The notes under the pieces were generated by a model. The model was given only the letters and a program-made list of their open reading frames with translations. It had not been told where the DNA came from and did no database searches. Below, one piece after another: positions 27,234 to 35,399 of a stretch of DNA of 64,000 nt. Every line of letters begins with the position of its first letter. Positions within the stretch are counted from its first letter, which is position 1. The translations under genes and the position numbers were made by a program. Source of the stretch: Pelotomaculum isophthalicicum JI (GTDB taxonomy: Bacteria > Bacillota > Desulfotomaculia > Desulfotomaculales > Pelotomaculaceae); assembly GCF_029478095.1 (NCBI RefSeq), contig NZ_JAKOAV010000005.1:1-64000 (forward strand), in the 5' to 3' direction.

Positions 27234-28694
27234 ATGGAGATTTACAATACCATTACCAGACGCAAGCAGACCTTTCAACCGCGGGAACCCGGCAAGGTAG
27301 GCATATATGTCTGCGGTCCCACTACCTATAACTACATTCACCTCGGCAACGCGCGGCCGTTGGTTTTTTTTGACACTGTCCGACGGTATTTGAAACATAA
27401 AGGCTACGACGTGACATATGTACAAAATTTTACCGATATGGATGACAAGATTATTAAGCGTGCCGGGGAGGAAGGGATGAATCCCCCTGACCTGGCAAGT
27501 AAGTATATCTCTGAATTTTTTAAGGACGCGGATAATCTGAATGTTTGGCGCGCGGATAAAAACCCGAAAGTAACCGAGCATATCCCGGATATCATCGATA
27601 TGGTGGATAAGCTGGTGCAAAACGGGACGGCTTATGTGGTTGACGGCGACGTTTATTTTGAAGTGCGGAAATTCGCCGGTTATGGCAAACTGTCCGGCCG
27701 GAGCCTTGAGGATATGCAGGCCGGGGCGCGTGTCGACGTGGACGAGCGGAAACGTGATCCGATGGACTTCGCCCTTTGGAAGTCCGCCAAACCTGGCGAA
27801 CCGTCATGGGACAGCCCTTGGGGGCCTGGACGGCCGGGTTGGCATATTGAATGTTCCGCCATGTCGCTGAAATACCTTGGCTCAAACTTCGACATCCACG
27901 GGGGCGGGTTTGACCTGGTTTTCCCACACCACGAGAATGAAATAGCCCAGAGTGAAGCGGCCACTGGCGAGCCTTTTGTCCGCTACTGGATGCATAACGG
28001 TTTTATCACTGTAAATGAGGAGAAAATGTCCAAGTCTCTCGGGAACTTTTTCCTGGTGCGTGATATTTTGGGGAAATATCCTGGGGAACTGGTCCGGTTC
28101 TTTTTGTTGTCCACTCATTACCGGAGCCCGCTGGACTTTGATGATGAAAAACTTTCCGCTGCCGGGCGGGGGCTGGAGAGGATCAAGACCGGCTTACGTT
28201 TACTGTCCGAAGCCCTGAGCAAACCCCGGAAAGAAGGGGATACGCTGGTGTCAGCGGAGCTCGGCGCCGCGCTGGATTCTCTAAAAAGCTCGTTTGAAGC
28301 CGCGATGGACGATGACTTTAACACTGCCCTGGCCATTAGTGTTATTTTTGACCTCACCAGAGAAGTGAACACCGCCGTCCAGCGGTTGGGAGGGACATTG
28401 TCACCTTCGGACCGCGAGGTTCTGCTGAAAGCGAAGGAATTATTCATCTCGTTTAACGATGTGATCGGTATTTTCAAGGTTGACAAAAACACGGGTGATA
28501 TAATCCTGGATAATGTGCCGGATGACAGCGCCGGGCTGGTCGAAGGGCTGATCAACCTGGTTATTGAGGTGCGGCAGGAAGCCCGCAAAAAGAAGGATTG
28601 GGCTTCAGCCGACCGGATCAGGGATGGGCTTAAAGAACTTGGCGTTATTCTGGAGGATACCCCGCAGGGAGTTCGTTGGAAAAAGCAGGGATAG
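27234..28694 (+). CDS. cysS: Cysteinyl-tRNA synthetase
   Basis: A class I synthetase. The 486-residue product has the zinc ligand Cys27 in [12 protein letters not shown] (36-39), further zinc ligands in HIECSAMS and [10 protein letters not shown], and KMSKS near 265-270 ([11 protein letters not shown]). The C-terminal helical tRNA-binding domain is complete. The ATG at 27234 follows GAAGGAGGCCGG. The last bases overlap or abut the Mini-III start. Confidence 0.97.
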   Translation: MEIYNTITRRKQTFQPREPGKVGIYVCGPTTYNYIHLGNARPLVFFDTVRRYLKHKGYDVTYVQNFTDMDDKIIKRAGEEGMNPPDLASKYISEFFKDADNLNVWRADKNPKVTEHIPDIIDMVDKLVQNGTAYVVDGDVYFEVRKFAGYGKLSGRSLEDMQAGARVDVDERKRDPMDFALWKSAKPGEPSWDSPWGPGRPGWHIECSAMSLKYLGSNFDIHGGGFDLVFPHHENEIAQSEAATGEPFVRYWMHNGFITVNEEKMSKSLGNFFLVRDILGKYPGELVRFFLLSTHYRSPLDFDDEKLSAAGRGLERIKTGLRLLSEALSKPRKEGDTLVSAELGAALDSLKSSFEAAMDDDFNTALAISVIFDLTREVNTAVQRLGGTLSPSDREVLLKAKELFISFNDVIGIFKVDKNTGDIILDNVPDDSAGLVEGLINLVIEVRQEARKKKDWASADRIRDGLKELGVILEDTPQGVRWKKQG

Positions 28695-28696
28695 GA

Positions 28697-29134
28697 TTGC
28701 TGTTAAGCTTAACGGATATTGGAATTGGTCAGGTCGAACGCCCCGGTGAACTGCCGGCGCTGGTCCTGGCTTATGTAGGGGACGCTGTTTATGAACTGGC
28801 AGTGCGCAGCCATCTTGTCGGGCGCGGTGCTGTTAAAGTAAACCGGCTGCACAAAGAAGCGGTTAAATATGTAAATGCCATGGCGCAAGCCCGGGTGTTG
28901 CGCGCCCTGGAAGGAAGACTTACCGAAGAAGAAGCGTCAATATCACGCCGCGGCCGGAACGCAAAATCACCCCACATTCCACGTAGCGCCGGGGTAATCG
29001 AATACCGGCAAAGCACTGCTCTGGAATGCCTGATCGGTTACCTCTATTTGAAAGGAGATACCGCCCGGCTCGGCGAGATCATTAAAGCGGCACTGGAAGC
29101 AGCGGGCGAAGAAGTGCCATGGGAGAGTGAATAA
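28697..29134 (+). CDS. mrnC: Mini-ribonuclease III
   Basis: A dsRNA endonuclease of the RNase III class lacking the dsRNA-binding domain, which matures 23S rRNA ends in Bacillus. About 145 residues contain the catalytic [10 protein letters not shown] motif and the second acidic motif ECLIGYLYL. The start is uncertain: TTG at 28697, two nucleotides past the cysS stop with AGGGATAGG before it, or TTG at 28676, which overlaps cysS. Active-site residues are present, so it is expected to be functional. Confidence 0.92.
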   Translation: MLLSLTDIGIGQVERPGELPALVLAYVGDAVYELAVRSHLVGRGAVKVNRLHKEAVKYVNAMAQARVLRALEGRLTEEEASISRRGRNAKSPHIPRSAGVIEYRQSTALECLIGYLYLKGDTARLGEIIKAALEAAGEEVPWESE

Positions 29135-29136
29135 GC

Positions 29137-29961
29137 TTGAATAAAAATTATGTCGGTGAAGGTAAGGTTCAGCTTATTGCCGGCGGGGGTAAGATTTATA
29201 CAGATATTGCTGCCAGGTTTGTTGGTTCTGAGAAATCCTTAGATGAGATTATCGCCAGGCCTTACTCTAAGGAATTGGTTCTAAGAATTGTGAACAGCGG
29301 GCATAAAGCAGCTGTTGAATTTGATTATTTTATTTTTGGAATAGAGGGTTTTGCCAGGGTCACAGAAATTCAGCTGGTCAGAAAAAGAATAGCTTCGTAC
29401 ATGATTAAAACCGGACGTTTGAATAAAGATGGAAAAAGATCGTTCGATATCGTTATACCAAAAAATATTGAGAATAACAGAGTTAGCTATAAGTTGCCGG
29501 TAGGGGCGTTAACTCTAACTGATGGAACGCCCTTGCAAAATTATCTGCCTGATGAAGTAGTCGAACTAAACTATAATATTGGTGTGGATGAAATTCTGGA
29601 TATGATAGAAAATTGGTACGAGGCCGGAGTAAGAGATGGTTTTCCGGAAGAGGACTTGAGGTACTTAAAACCACAAGCGACAGAATTCAAAGCAATAATA
29701 GGCATGAACGCGCATGCATTATCAGACTGGTTCAGTATTCGTTGTTGTAAAAGAGCGCAAGATGAAATTAGGGATTTGGCAAATAAAATGTTAGCGCTTT
29801 GTAAAGCGGCGGCGCCTGACTTATTTATTAATGCCGGGCCAAATTGTAAGGTTTTGGGCTATTGTCCCGAAAATGAAATGCAGCATCAAGACTGCCGGGG
29901 GAAGGTTATAATTAAAGCTGAAGCGATGAAATTACTAAAGGAAGCTAGGATAAAAAAATAA
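29137..29961 (+). CDS. thyX: ThyX-like (flavin-dependent thymidylate synthase family) protein with altered signature
   Basis: A 274-residue protein whose overall layout follows ThyX: HKAAVEFDYFIFGIEGFARV, then the position of the RHRxxSxNxxSxR signature, then GMNAHALSDWFSIRCCKRAQDEIR with the conserved RAQ, and a Cys-containing C-terminus (GPNCKVLGYCPE). The signature reads RKRIASYMIKTGRL (residues 82-95), so the FAD-contacting His is Lys, Asn is Met, the second Ser is Thr and the following Tyr/Phe is Leu. It either works with a changed site or is a paralogue of different function. It begins two nucleotides after mrnC (TTG start), as in related Clostridia. Confidence 0.8.
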   Translation: MNKNYVGEGKVQLIAGGGKIYTDIAARFVGSEKSLDEIIARPYSKELVLRIVNSGHKAAVEFDYFIFGIEGFARVTEIQLVRKRIASYMIKTGRLNKDGKRSFDIVIPKNIENNRVSYKLPVGALTLTDGTPLQNYLPDEVVELNYNIGVDEILDMIENWYEAGVRDGFPEEDLRYLKPQATEFKAIIGMNAHALSDWFSIRCCKRAQDEIRDLANKMLALCKAAAPDLFINAGPNCKVLGYCPENEMQHQDCRGKVIIKAEAMKLLKEARIKK

Positions 29962-29963
29962 GT

Positions 29964-30057
29964 ATTCAGGAGTCAGGAGTCAGGAGTCAGAATAACTAAA
30001 AAAGATTAAGAAATTTTTTATTCTGACTCCTGACTTCTGAATTCTGACTACTGATTA
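29964..30057. repeat. Heptamer hairpin repeat between thyX and rlmB
   Basis: The left arm carries three or four TCAGGAG units. GTCAGGAGTCAGAATAA pairs perfectly (17 bp) with TTATTCTGACTCCTGAC on the right, then further CTGAATTCTGACTACTG units follow. A strong RNA hairpin would form in the transcript just before the rlmB ribosome-binding site. Confidence 0.8.
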
Positions 30058-30070
30058 AGGAGAGAGTCAC

Positions 30071-30832
30071 CTGGACGACATTATAGCGGGCCGCAACCCG
30101 GTGCGTGAAGCGCTGCGGGGCGGCAGGCCGATTAATAAGATATTGATGTCTAAGGAAAGTAATTCGGGACCCTTGCAGGAAATTTTTGCTTTAGCCAGGG
30201 GTAAAGGCATCCTTGTGCAAAAGGTGGAAAAACAAGGGCTGAATAAGTTTGTATCGGAAACCTCTCATCAGGGAGTTATCGCTTTGGTATCGCCCAAGGC
30301 TTATGTGGCGGTCGAAGACATCATAGAGGCGGTACAGCCGGGCGAGGAGCCTTTTTTAATCCTGCTTGATGAAATCAGCGATCCCCATAATCTGGGGGCG
30401 ATCCTGCGTACAGCGGATGCAGCGGGTGCGCATGGGGTGATTATCCCGCGTCGCCGTTCTGCCCCGTTAACGCCCACCGTGGCCAAATCGTCCGCCGGTG
30501 CAATTGAATATGTGCCTGTGGCCAGGGTTGCAAACATTGCCCAAACAATCGAAACCTTGAAAAAAAGAGGGATTTGGCTCATCGGGGCTGATGCGGGCGG
30601 TCAGGAGCTTTACTGGGATGTCCGGCTGGACGGGCCGCTCGCGCTGGTGATTGGCGGTGAGGATAAAGGCCTGGGCCGGTTAGTGAAGGAAAAGTGCGAT
30701 ATCTTAGTGCGGTTACCGATGTCGGGCCAGGTTAATTCGTTAAACGCTTCCGTTGCTGCCGCCCTGCTTGCCTACGAGGTAGTCCGGCAGAGGAGAAAGG
30801 CCTTGGAGCATGCAGGAGTATCTCATAGTTGA
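30071..30832 (+). CDS. rlmB: 23S rRNA (guanosine-2'-O-)-methyltransferase RlmB family (SpoU)
   Basis: A SPOUT-class rRNA methyltransferase. The N-terminal substrate-binding domain starts DDIIAGRNPVREALRGG. The catalytic domain has motif 1 LDEISDPHNLGAILRTADAAG, motif 2 LVIGGEDKGLGRLV and motif 3 LPMSGQVNSLNASVAAALLAYE, ending in the usual place. The conserved N-terminal DIIAGRNPV lies upstream of the first GTG (30101). The only plausible start is CTG at 30071, 8 nt behind AAGGAG (30057-30062); ATT at 30080 is a weaker alternative. It overlaps the NYN nuclease gene by 23 nt. Confidence 0.93.
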   Translation: MDDIIAGRNPVREALRGGRPINKILMSKESNSGPLQEIFALARGKGILVQKVEKQGLNKFVSETSHQGVIALVSPKAYVAVEDIIEAVQPGEEPFLILLDEISDPHNLGAILRTADAAGAHGVIIPRRRSAPLTPTVAKSSAGAIEYVPVARVANIAQTIETLKKRGIWLIGADAGGQELYWDVRLDGPLALVIGGEDKGLGRLVKEKCDILVRLPMSGQVNSLNASVAAALLAYEVVRQRRKALEHAGVSHS

Positions 30833-31322
30833 CGGCTATAACATAATATTCGCCTGGCCTGAATTTGAAAAATTCAAGGAATCAAGTCTTGATCATGCCA
30901 GGTCAAAACTTGTGGCAATTTTAGCCAATTATTCGCCGCTCTCCGGGCAAAAGGTTGTAGTAGTCTTTGACGCTTATCAGCAAAAAAATATTACCGGCAA
31001 AGCGGAATTTATCGACGGTGTGGAGGTTGTTTATACGCAGCATGGAGAGACGGCAGACACTTTAATTGAGCGGTTGGCCGGAGATCTCTCAAAAGACGGC
31101 TTGGTTTATGTGGCCACTTCGGACTGGGCGGAGCAGGGGATTATATTTGGCCGGGGAGCTTATCGCATTACCCCCGGTGAGTTGCGAATGCAAGTTAACC
31201 ATGTCAAACAGGAAAACGAAGAACTATGGTCAGAGTCTAAACCGGTGGACAGTTATCTGGAGAACCGGCTATTAGAAAAGGTTCGCTTGAAATTGGAAAA
31301 GTGGCGAAGAGAAAAGGGGTAA
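30810..31322 (+). CDS. yacP: NYN domain ribonuclease-like protein (YacP/Rae1 family)
   Basis: A 170-residue PIN-like NYN nuclease. The N-terminus YLIVDGYNIIFAWPE carries the conserved Asp, followed by VVVFDAYQ and VYVATSDWAEQG with further acidic residues. The Bacillus homologue Rae1 cleaves mRNA in the ribosomal A site. The ATG at 30810 lies inside the end of rlmB, so translation is coupled. Confidence 0.9.
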   Translation: MQEYLIVDGYNIIFAWPEFEKFKESSLDHARSKLVAILANYSPLSGQKVVVVFDAYQQKNITGKAEFIDGVEVVYTQHGETADTLIERLAGDLSKDGLVYVATSDWAEQGIIFGRGAYRITPGELRMQVNHVKQENEELWSESKPVDSYLENRLLEKVRLKLEKWRREKG

Positions 31323-31351
31323 CCGTCAATGTTAGGCTTGTTTAATTTTCC

Positions 31352-31380
31352 TTGACGAGTTTCCGCCCCTTCGCTATAAT
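31352..31380 (+). promoter_or_regulatory. sigH promoter
   Basis: TTGACG (31352-31357), exactly 17 nt, then TATAAT (31375-31380). The transcript would have an untranslated leader of about 150 nt before the GTG at 31537. Confidence 0.8.
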
Positions 31381-31536
31381 AGTATGGTAAAGGAACGGGA
31401 AAACTAAATAGTTTTGATGCCTTAACCAGTGGAAATAAAAGATAGTTCCGGGTTATTAGCCCGGACTTTATTATCAGATAAGGGAGAGGTTTTTTGTTTT
31501 TTACCGTCGGTAAAAGAGACAGAGCGGGGGGATAAT

Positions 31537-32181
31537 GTGAGTCTTCAAGCCCAAAGGGAAATTCTGAACGTGTATCAGCTAAGCGTTGATGAGGAGGTAG
31601 TGGAGTTTGCCCGTGAAGGTGACGATGACGCGCTGGAATTTTTAATTAATAAATACAAAAATTTTGTCCGGGCAAAAGCTAGATCCTACTTCCTAATCGG
31701 GGCAGACCGGGAGGATATCATCCAAGAGGGCATGATTGGTTTGTATAAAGCTATCAGGGACTTCCGGGCGGACAAGCTCTCATCTTTTCGCGCTTTTGCC
31801 GAGTTGTGCATAACAAGGCAAATTATCACCGCTATCAAAACAGCGACCAGGCAAAAGCATATCCCCTTAAATTCCTACGTTTCTTTAAATAAACCTATCT
31901 ATGATGAAGACTCTGACCGTACTTTGCTGGACATCATTTCCGGTTCTAAGATTGCTGACCCTGAAGAATTAATTGTATCCAAAGAAGAATTTGATAATAT
32001 AGAGGAAAAAATGGGTGAAATCCTGAGTTCGCTGGAATGGAAAGTATTGATGTCCTATCTTGAAGGAAAATCATACCAGGAAATAGCCGAAGACTTAAAA
32101 CGTCATGTTAAGTCCATTGATAATGCTTTGCAACGGGTTAAGCGAAAATTGGAGCGCTATCTGGAAAAGCGCGAAGTGTGA
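31537..32181 (+). CDS. sigH: RNA polymerase sigma factor SigH (Spo0H-type)
   Basis: A 214-residue alternative sigma factor for transition-phase and early sporulation genes. Region 2 contains LEFLINKYKNFVRAKARSYFLIGADREDIIQEGMIGLYKAIRDF-type sequence, and region 4 has the helix-turn-helix SYQEIAEDLKRHVKSIDNALQRVKRKL. The GTG at 31537 (SLQAQRE) follows GCGGGGGG and gives the family length. An in-frame start at 31429 would add 36 non-conserved residues in the leader and is rejected. Confidence 0.95.
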   Translation: MSLQAQREILNVYQLSVDEEVVEFAREGDDDALEFLINKYKNFVRAKARSYFLIGADREDIIQEGMIGLYKAIRDFRADKLSSFRAFAELCITRQIITAIKTATRQKHIPLNSYVSLNKPIYDEDSDRTLLDIISGSKIADPEELIVSKEEFDNIEEKMGEILSSLEWKVLMSYLEGKSYQEIAEDLKRHVKSIDNALQRVKRKLERYLEKREV

Positions 32182-32305
32182 ATCAAATAATTAATTATCT
32201 AACCAATATCTAACTAAATAATGATTTACTCCTTTTGCCTGTATTTCCGGTTTTGAGTAGATTCTGCCGGGGTGGGAGGGGTTTTGTTGTTTTGCCCGCA
32301 TGGTA

Positions 32306-32334
32306 TTGACAGCAGTAAGATTATCACTTATAAT
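32306..32334 (+). promoter_or_regulatory. Promoter of tRNA-Thr/tRNA-fMet unit
   Basis: TTGACA (32306-32311), 17 nt, TATAAT (32329-32334): a perfect SigA consensus, 15 nt before the mature tRNA 5' end. The remainder of the sigH-tRNA gap shows nothing else. Confidence 0.9.
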
Positions 32335-32349
32335 GTTTATTGTGTCACT

Positions 32350-32425
32350 GCCGGCGTAGCTCAATTGGCAGAGCAGCTGATTTGTAATCAGCAGGTTGCG
32401 GGTTCGAGTCCCATCGCCGGCTCCA
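32350..32425 (+). tRNA. tRNA-Thr (TGT)
   Basis: A 76-nt tRNA with acceptor GCCGGCG/CGCCGGC, anticodon loop TTTGTAA giving TGT, discriminator T and encoded CCA. Confidence 0.96.
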
Positions 32426-32453
32426 CAAATGCTGATTTCAAGTTAGTTATTAT

Positions 32454-32529
<76 letters not shown>

Positions 32530-32539
32530 GATGAGATAT

Positions 32540-32568
32540 CTCGCAGCGATTGCGAGGTTTTTTATTTT
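32540..32568 (+). terminator. Terminator after tRNA-fMet
   Basis: CTCGCA/TGCGAG hairpin followed by GTTTTTTATTTT. Confidence 0.85.
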
Positions 32569-32588
32569 AAGCAATTCGGGAGATCAAC

Positions 32589-33029
32589 ATGAGCACTGAT
32601 TTAATCGTTAGGATTTTAAAAAAGATACCTTTTTTCGAAGGCCTGGATGCCCGGACATTGGAATTCTTTGCCCGCTGTGCGACCCTTATAAAGGTGAAAA
32701 AGGGCGAAATGATTTTTCGGGAAGGTCAAACTAGTGACAAGATGTATATCATTGTGCAGGGAAAGGTGGAAATTTCCAGGACCGGCAAGGATGGACAAGT
32801 AAGAATATTAGCCCAGTTGGAGCACCCGGATATGCTGGGTGAAATGACTTTGCTTGACGGAAAGCCCAGATCGGCCACAGCGATAGCTGGGGAAGATAGT
32901 ATCTTATTTAGTTTGTCCCGGCAGGATTTTCAAATTTTCTTAAAATCTAATTTTCCCGTGGCCTTAAAGATCATCGAAACACTAAGTCTGAGGTTGAGGA
33001 CCGCTGACGAACAGCTGGGACAGAGCTGA
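32589..33029 (+). CDS. Stand-alone cyclic nucleotide-binding domain protein
   Basis: A 146-residue protein made almost entirely of one CRP-type cyclic nucleotide-binding beta-roll: FFEGLDARTLEFFARC, FREGQTSDKMYIIVQGKVEIS, and the phosphate-binding cassette region LGEMTLLDGKPRSATA near residues 87-102. There is no C-terminal helix-turn-helix, so it is not a normal CRP/FNR repressor. It may act as a sensor subunit or partner protein. It lies between two tRNA pairs and has its own short hairpin terminator. Confidence 0.85.
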   Translation: MSTDLIVRILKKIPFFEGLDARTLEFFARCATLIKVKKGEMIFREGQTSDKMYIIVQGKVEISRTGKDGQVRILAQLEHPDMLGEMTLLDGKPRSATAIAGEDSILFSLSRQDFQIFLKSNFPVALKIIETLSLRLRTADEQLGQS

Positions 33030-33048
33030 TAGCGGTCAGCCTTTTTAT
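33025..33048 (+). terminator. Terminator overlapping the CNB gene stop
   Basis: GCTGA/TCAGC stem with a TAGCGG loop, followed by CTTTTTAT. The stop codon is inside the stem. Confidence 0.55.
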
Positions 33049-33057
33049 CGCTGGGGC

Positions 33058-33087
33058 TTGACATATGTTTCTGAATTATGCTAAACT
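33058..33087 (+). promoter_or_regulatory. Promoter of tRNA-Thr(GGT)/tRNA-Met unit
   Basis: TTGACA (33058-33063), 18 nt ending TTATGC, then TAAACT (33082-33087). The TATGC before the -10 is shared with the carD and rpoB promoters. Confidence 0.75.
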
Positions 33088-33145
33088 ACGGTATGCGGCT
33101 AAGCGAGAGTTGAAGTTTATGAAAAAAAATAGCTGCTAAATTTTT

Positions 33146-33221
<76 letters not shown>

Positions 33222-33230
33222 AAAACGGAA

Positions 33231-33333
33231 ACAAGAGGTCAGAGGTCAGAAGTCAGATTAAGAAAGAAATCGTTTAAAGACGATTTCCAATAAACAATCT
33301 GATATCCGACATCGGACATCCGACTACTGATAA
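33231..33333. repeat. Heptamer hairpin repeat between two tRNA genes
   Basis: Left arm of GAGGTCAGAAGTCAG units, a central hairpin GAAATCGT/ACGATTTC (about 33266-33288), and a right arm with CCGACATCGGACATCCGACTACTG. It lies between tRNA-Thr(GGT) and tRNA-Met and would be cut out during tRNA processing. Confidence 0.75.
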
Positions 33334-33410
33334 GGCGGCGTAGCTCAGCTGGTTAGAGCACACGGTTCATACCCGTGGTGTCCGGGGTTCAAGTCCCTGC
33401 GCCGCTACCA
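33334..33410 (+). tRNA. tRNA-Met (CAT), elongator
   Basis: A 77-nt tRNA with acceptor GGCGGCG/CGCCGCT, anticodon CAT in GGTTCATACC, and encoded CCA. The paired first acceptor base separates it from the initiator form. A tRNA-Ile read by lysidine cannot be fully excluded by eye. Confidence 0.88.
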
Positions 33411-33421
33411 ATGAAGAGAAG

Positions 33422-33450
33422 CCAGTGATATGATCACTGGTTTTTGTTTT
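33422..33450 (+). terminator. Terminator after tRNA-Met
   Basis: CCAGTGAT-ATG-ATCACTGG followed by TTTTTGTTTTT. Confidence 0.9.
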
Positions 33451-33596
33451 TATGAACAAAGGTCGCCAAAGGCAAATTTATTCCTTATCACTTGCTAAGA
33501 AAGGTCAGCGAAGTCTGATTTGCTGATGATAATCAAGCGTATGGTATAAATAGGCAGAAAGATTGTTAAAATAAGACTAGGTGCCCGGGGAAACTA

Positions 33597-33625
33597 TTGA
33601 CATGACAATTTAATTGTGATAAATT
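33597..33625 (+). promoter_or_regulatory. rpmG-secE-nusG operon promoter
   Basis: TTGACA (33597-33602), 17 nt, TAAATT (33620-33625), 62 nt before rpmG. The preceding stretch 33451-33596 shows no gene. Confidence 0.75.
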
Positions 33626-33687
33626 CAGTAAGGTTAATTCTCAAAAAGGTGCAGAATTTTTTTTTAGTTTTGGGGGAGGTGGCTTTA

Positions 33688-33837
33688 GTGAGAGTAGGAG
33701 TTACATTAGCATGTACTGAGTGTAAACGTAGAAATTACACCACTATGAAGAACAAGAAAAACGATCCCGGCAGGATCGAAATGAAGAAGTACTGCAGGTT
33801 TTGCCAGACCCATACCTTGCACAAGGAAACAAGGTAG
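33688..33837 (+). CDS. rpmG: 50S ribosomal protein L33
   Basis: A 49-residue L33 of the zinc-binding type: CTEC (CxxC) near residues 9-12 and CRFC (CxxC) near 36-39, with the typical [17 protein letters not shown]-like middle. The GTG at 33688 behind GGGGGAGGTGG gives the family start MRVGVTLAC. It is the first gene of the secE-nusG operon, as in Bacillus. Confidence 0.95.
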   Translation: MRVGVTLACTECKRRNYTTMKNKKNDPGRIEMKKYCRFCQTHTLHKETR

Positions 33838-33943
33838 GAACGGTTATCTTTTGGAATACTAGCCGCATTCTGGTCTGATGGTATACGCCGGTATTATTTC
33901 AGGTCGGGCGCGTTTTAGATAAAAGTTAAGGATGTGGCGTTAT

Positions 33944-34297
33944 ATGGCCTTAATGAAGAAACAGGATAACAATAATAAAAAAGAATCGTACAAAAAAGAA
34001 ACCAACCTGAAAGAAGCGTCAAAAAAAACCCTTGCAGATAGTAAAGAAAAGAAAGTGTTGGTAAAAAAAGATTCCGGTAAGGTTGTCGCTAAGAAAGACA
34101 GGGTGAACCGGGTCGAACAGATAAAGAAGTTTGCGCGGGGAGTAATGAATGAGTTAAAAAAGGTCCATTGGCTAAATGGCCGTGAGGTTGTTATATACAC
34201 TTCGGTAGTATTGTTGGCGGTTTTATTTGTAGGTTGCTTAATTTGGTTGTTCGATTCAGTGTTGAGTGTGGTCCTGAAACTGATAATGCAAAGATAA
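33944..34297 (+). CDS. secE: Preprotein translocase subunit SecE
   Basis: The small gamma subunit of the SecYEG channel. The 117-residue product has a long lysine-rich N-terminal extension (residues about 4-60), the amphipathic FARGVMNELKKVHWLNGREVVIYT motif, and one C-terminal membrane span (VVLLAVLFVGCLIWLFDSVL). The ATG at 33944 is preferred; one four codons upstream overlaps the AAGGA ribosome site. nusG follows. Confidence 0.93.
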   Translation: MALMKKQDNNNKKESYKKETNLKEASKKTLADSKEKKVLVKKDSGKVVAKKDRVNRVEQIKKFARGVMNELKKVHWLNGREVVIYTSVVLLAVLFVGCLIWLFDSVLSVVLKLIMQR

Positions 34298-34301
34298 TTT
34301 T

Positions 34302-34343
34302 CCTTAAGGGGGTTAGGGACCTAAGGCCAAGAAAAGGGGTCCC
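34302..34343 (+). promoter_or_regulatory. Two competing hairpins before nusG
   Basis: CCTTA (34302-34306) can pair with TAAGG (34322-34326), while GGGACC (34316-34321) can pair with GGTCCC (34338-34343). The two structures exclude each other. The second covers the AAGGGG ribosome-binding site and is followed by TTGTATTTT, so it could act as attenuator or translation switch. This is inferred from pairing only. Confidence 0.4.
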
Positions 34344-34352
34344 TTGTATTTT

Positions 34353-34880
34353 ATGATAAAGAAATGGTATGTTGTACATACCTATGCCGGCTATGAAAAT
34401 AAGGTAAAAGCAAACCTCGAAAAACGGATCGATTCCATGGGGATGGAAGAAAAGATTTTCCGTATACTCGTGCCGATGGAAGATGAAGTTGAAATAAAAG
34501 ACGGTAAAAAGAAGATCTCCAAGCGAAAAGTTTTTCCGGGGTATGTGCTGGTTGAGATGTTTATGACTGACGATTCCTGGTATGTCGTGCGCAACACCCC
34601 CGGGGTGACAGGTTTTGTAGGTTCAGGCTCAAAACCTATCCCTTTGAATGACGATGAGGCCAGGCAGATTATCAGACAGATGGGAGTTGACGAGCCCCGG
34701 ACGCGGATTATTCTTTCCGTAGGTGAAAATGTTCGCGTTATATCAGGCCCTTTTGAAAATTTCATCGGGATAATTGAAGATGTCAGCACGGAAAAACAAA
34801 AAGTAAGAGTATTAATCTCCATGTTTGGACGGGAGACCCCGGTTGAACTGGATTTTAGTCAGATAGAGAAGACTTCTTAA
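34353..34880 (+). CDS. nusG: Transcription termination/antitermination factor NusG
   Basis: A 175-residue protein with the NGN domain (KKWYVVHTYAGYENKVK at the start, FPGYVLVEMFM near 60) that binds the RNA polymerase clamp, and a C-terminal KOW domain (VGENVRVISGPFENFIGIIEDV). The start is ATG 34353 or TTG 34344; the latter is closer to AAGGGG at 34334-34339, the former gives the usual N-terminus. It stands before the L11-L1 genes, as expected. Confidence 0.94.
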   Translation: MIKKWYVVHTYAGYENKVKANLEKRIDSMGMEEKIFRILVPMEDEVEIKDGKKKISKRKVFPGYVLVEMFMTDDSWYVVRNTPGVTGFVGSGSKPIPLNDDEARQIIRQMGVDEPRTRIILSVGENVRVISGPFENFIGIIEDVSTEKQKVRVLISMFGRETPVELDFSQIEKTS

Positions 34881-34905
34881 CTTTTGAACAGGAGGTGTAA
34901 TGCAA

Positions 34906-35334
34906 ATGGCAAAAAAAGTTTCAGCCATAATAAAACTGCAAGTTCCGGCAGGCAAGGCCACCCCGGCGCCGCCGGTGGGTCCGGCTCTGGGACAGCATGG
35001 TGTTAATATCATGGCTTTTGTAAAGGAATATAATGAACGTACCGCTTCTCAGGCCGGTCTGATTATTCCGGTTGAGATTACTGTTTTTGAAGATCGTTCC
35101 TTTACTTTTGTGACCAAAACTCCGCCCGCGGCTGTCCTGCTTAAGAAAGCGGCAGGGATTGAAACAGCTTCCGGCGAACCAAACCGTAAAAAAGTTGCGA
35201 AACTTCCTCTCGCCAAAGTCCGTGAGATTGCTGAAATAAAGATGCCTGACCTTAACGCCGCCAGTATCGAGGCGGCAATGCGGATGGTTGAAGGAACTGC
35301 CCGCAGTATGGGTATTGAAATCGTGGAAGGTTGA
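34906..35334 (+). CDS. rplK: 50S ribosomal protein L11
   Basis: A component of the GTPase-associated centre, binding 23S rRNA near L10. 142 residues: N-terminal domain with the proline-rich [29 protein letters not shown] hinge region and a C-terminal RNA-binding domain. The ATG at 34906 (MAKKV) is preferred over 34900 because spacing to GGAGG is 10 rather than 4 nt. Confidence 0.97.
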   Translation: MAKKVSAIIKLQVPAGKATPAPPVGPALGQHGVNIMAFVKEYNERTASQAGLIIPVEITVFEDRSFTFVTKTPPAAVLLKKAAGIETASGEPNRKKVAKLPLAKVREIAEIKMPDLNAASIEAAMRMVEGTARSMGIEIVEG

Positions 35335-35399
35335 CAAATTAATGTGTATGGCAAGTGGGAGGAAAAATTTCCGCTAAGACCACAAGGAGGAATAATGTT

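Noticed and set aside
26808-30057. Tandem TCAGTAG/TCAGGAG units as a CRISPR array
   Set aside because: Units are only 7 nt, directly adjacent without unique spacers, and arranged as inverted arms around a centre. No cas genes are near.
31429-31536. 36-residue N-terminal extension of SigH
   Set aside because: No good ribosome site and no family similarity. The GTG at 31537 with GCGGGGGG gives the normal SigH length.
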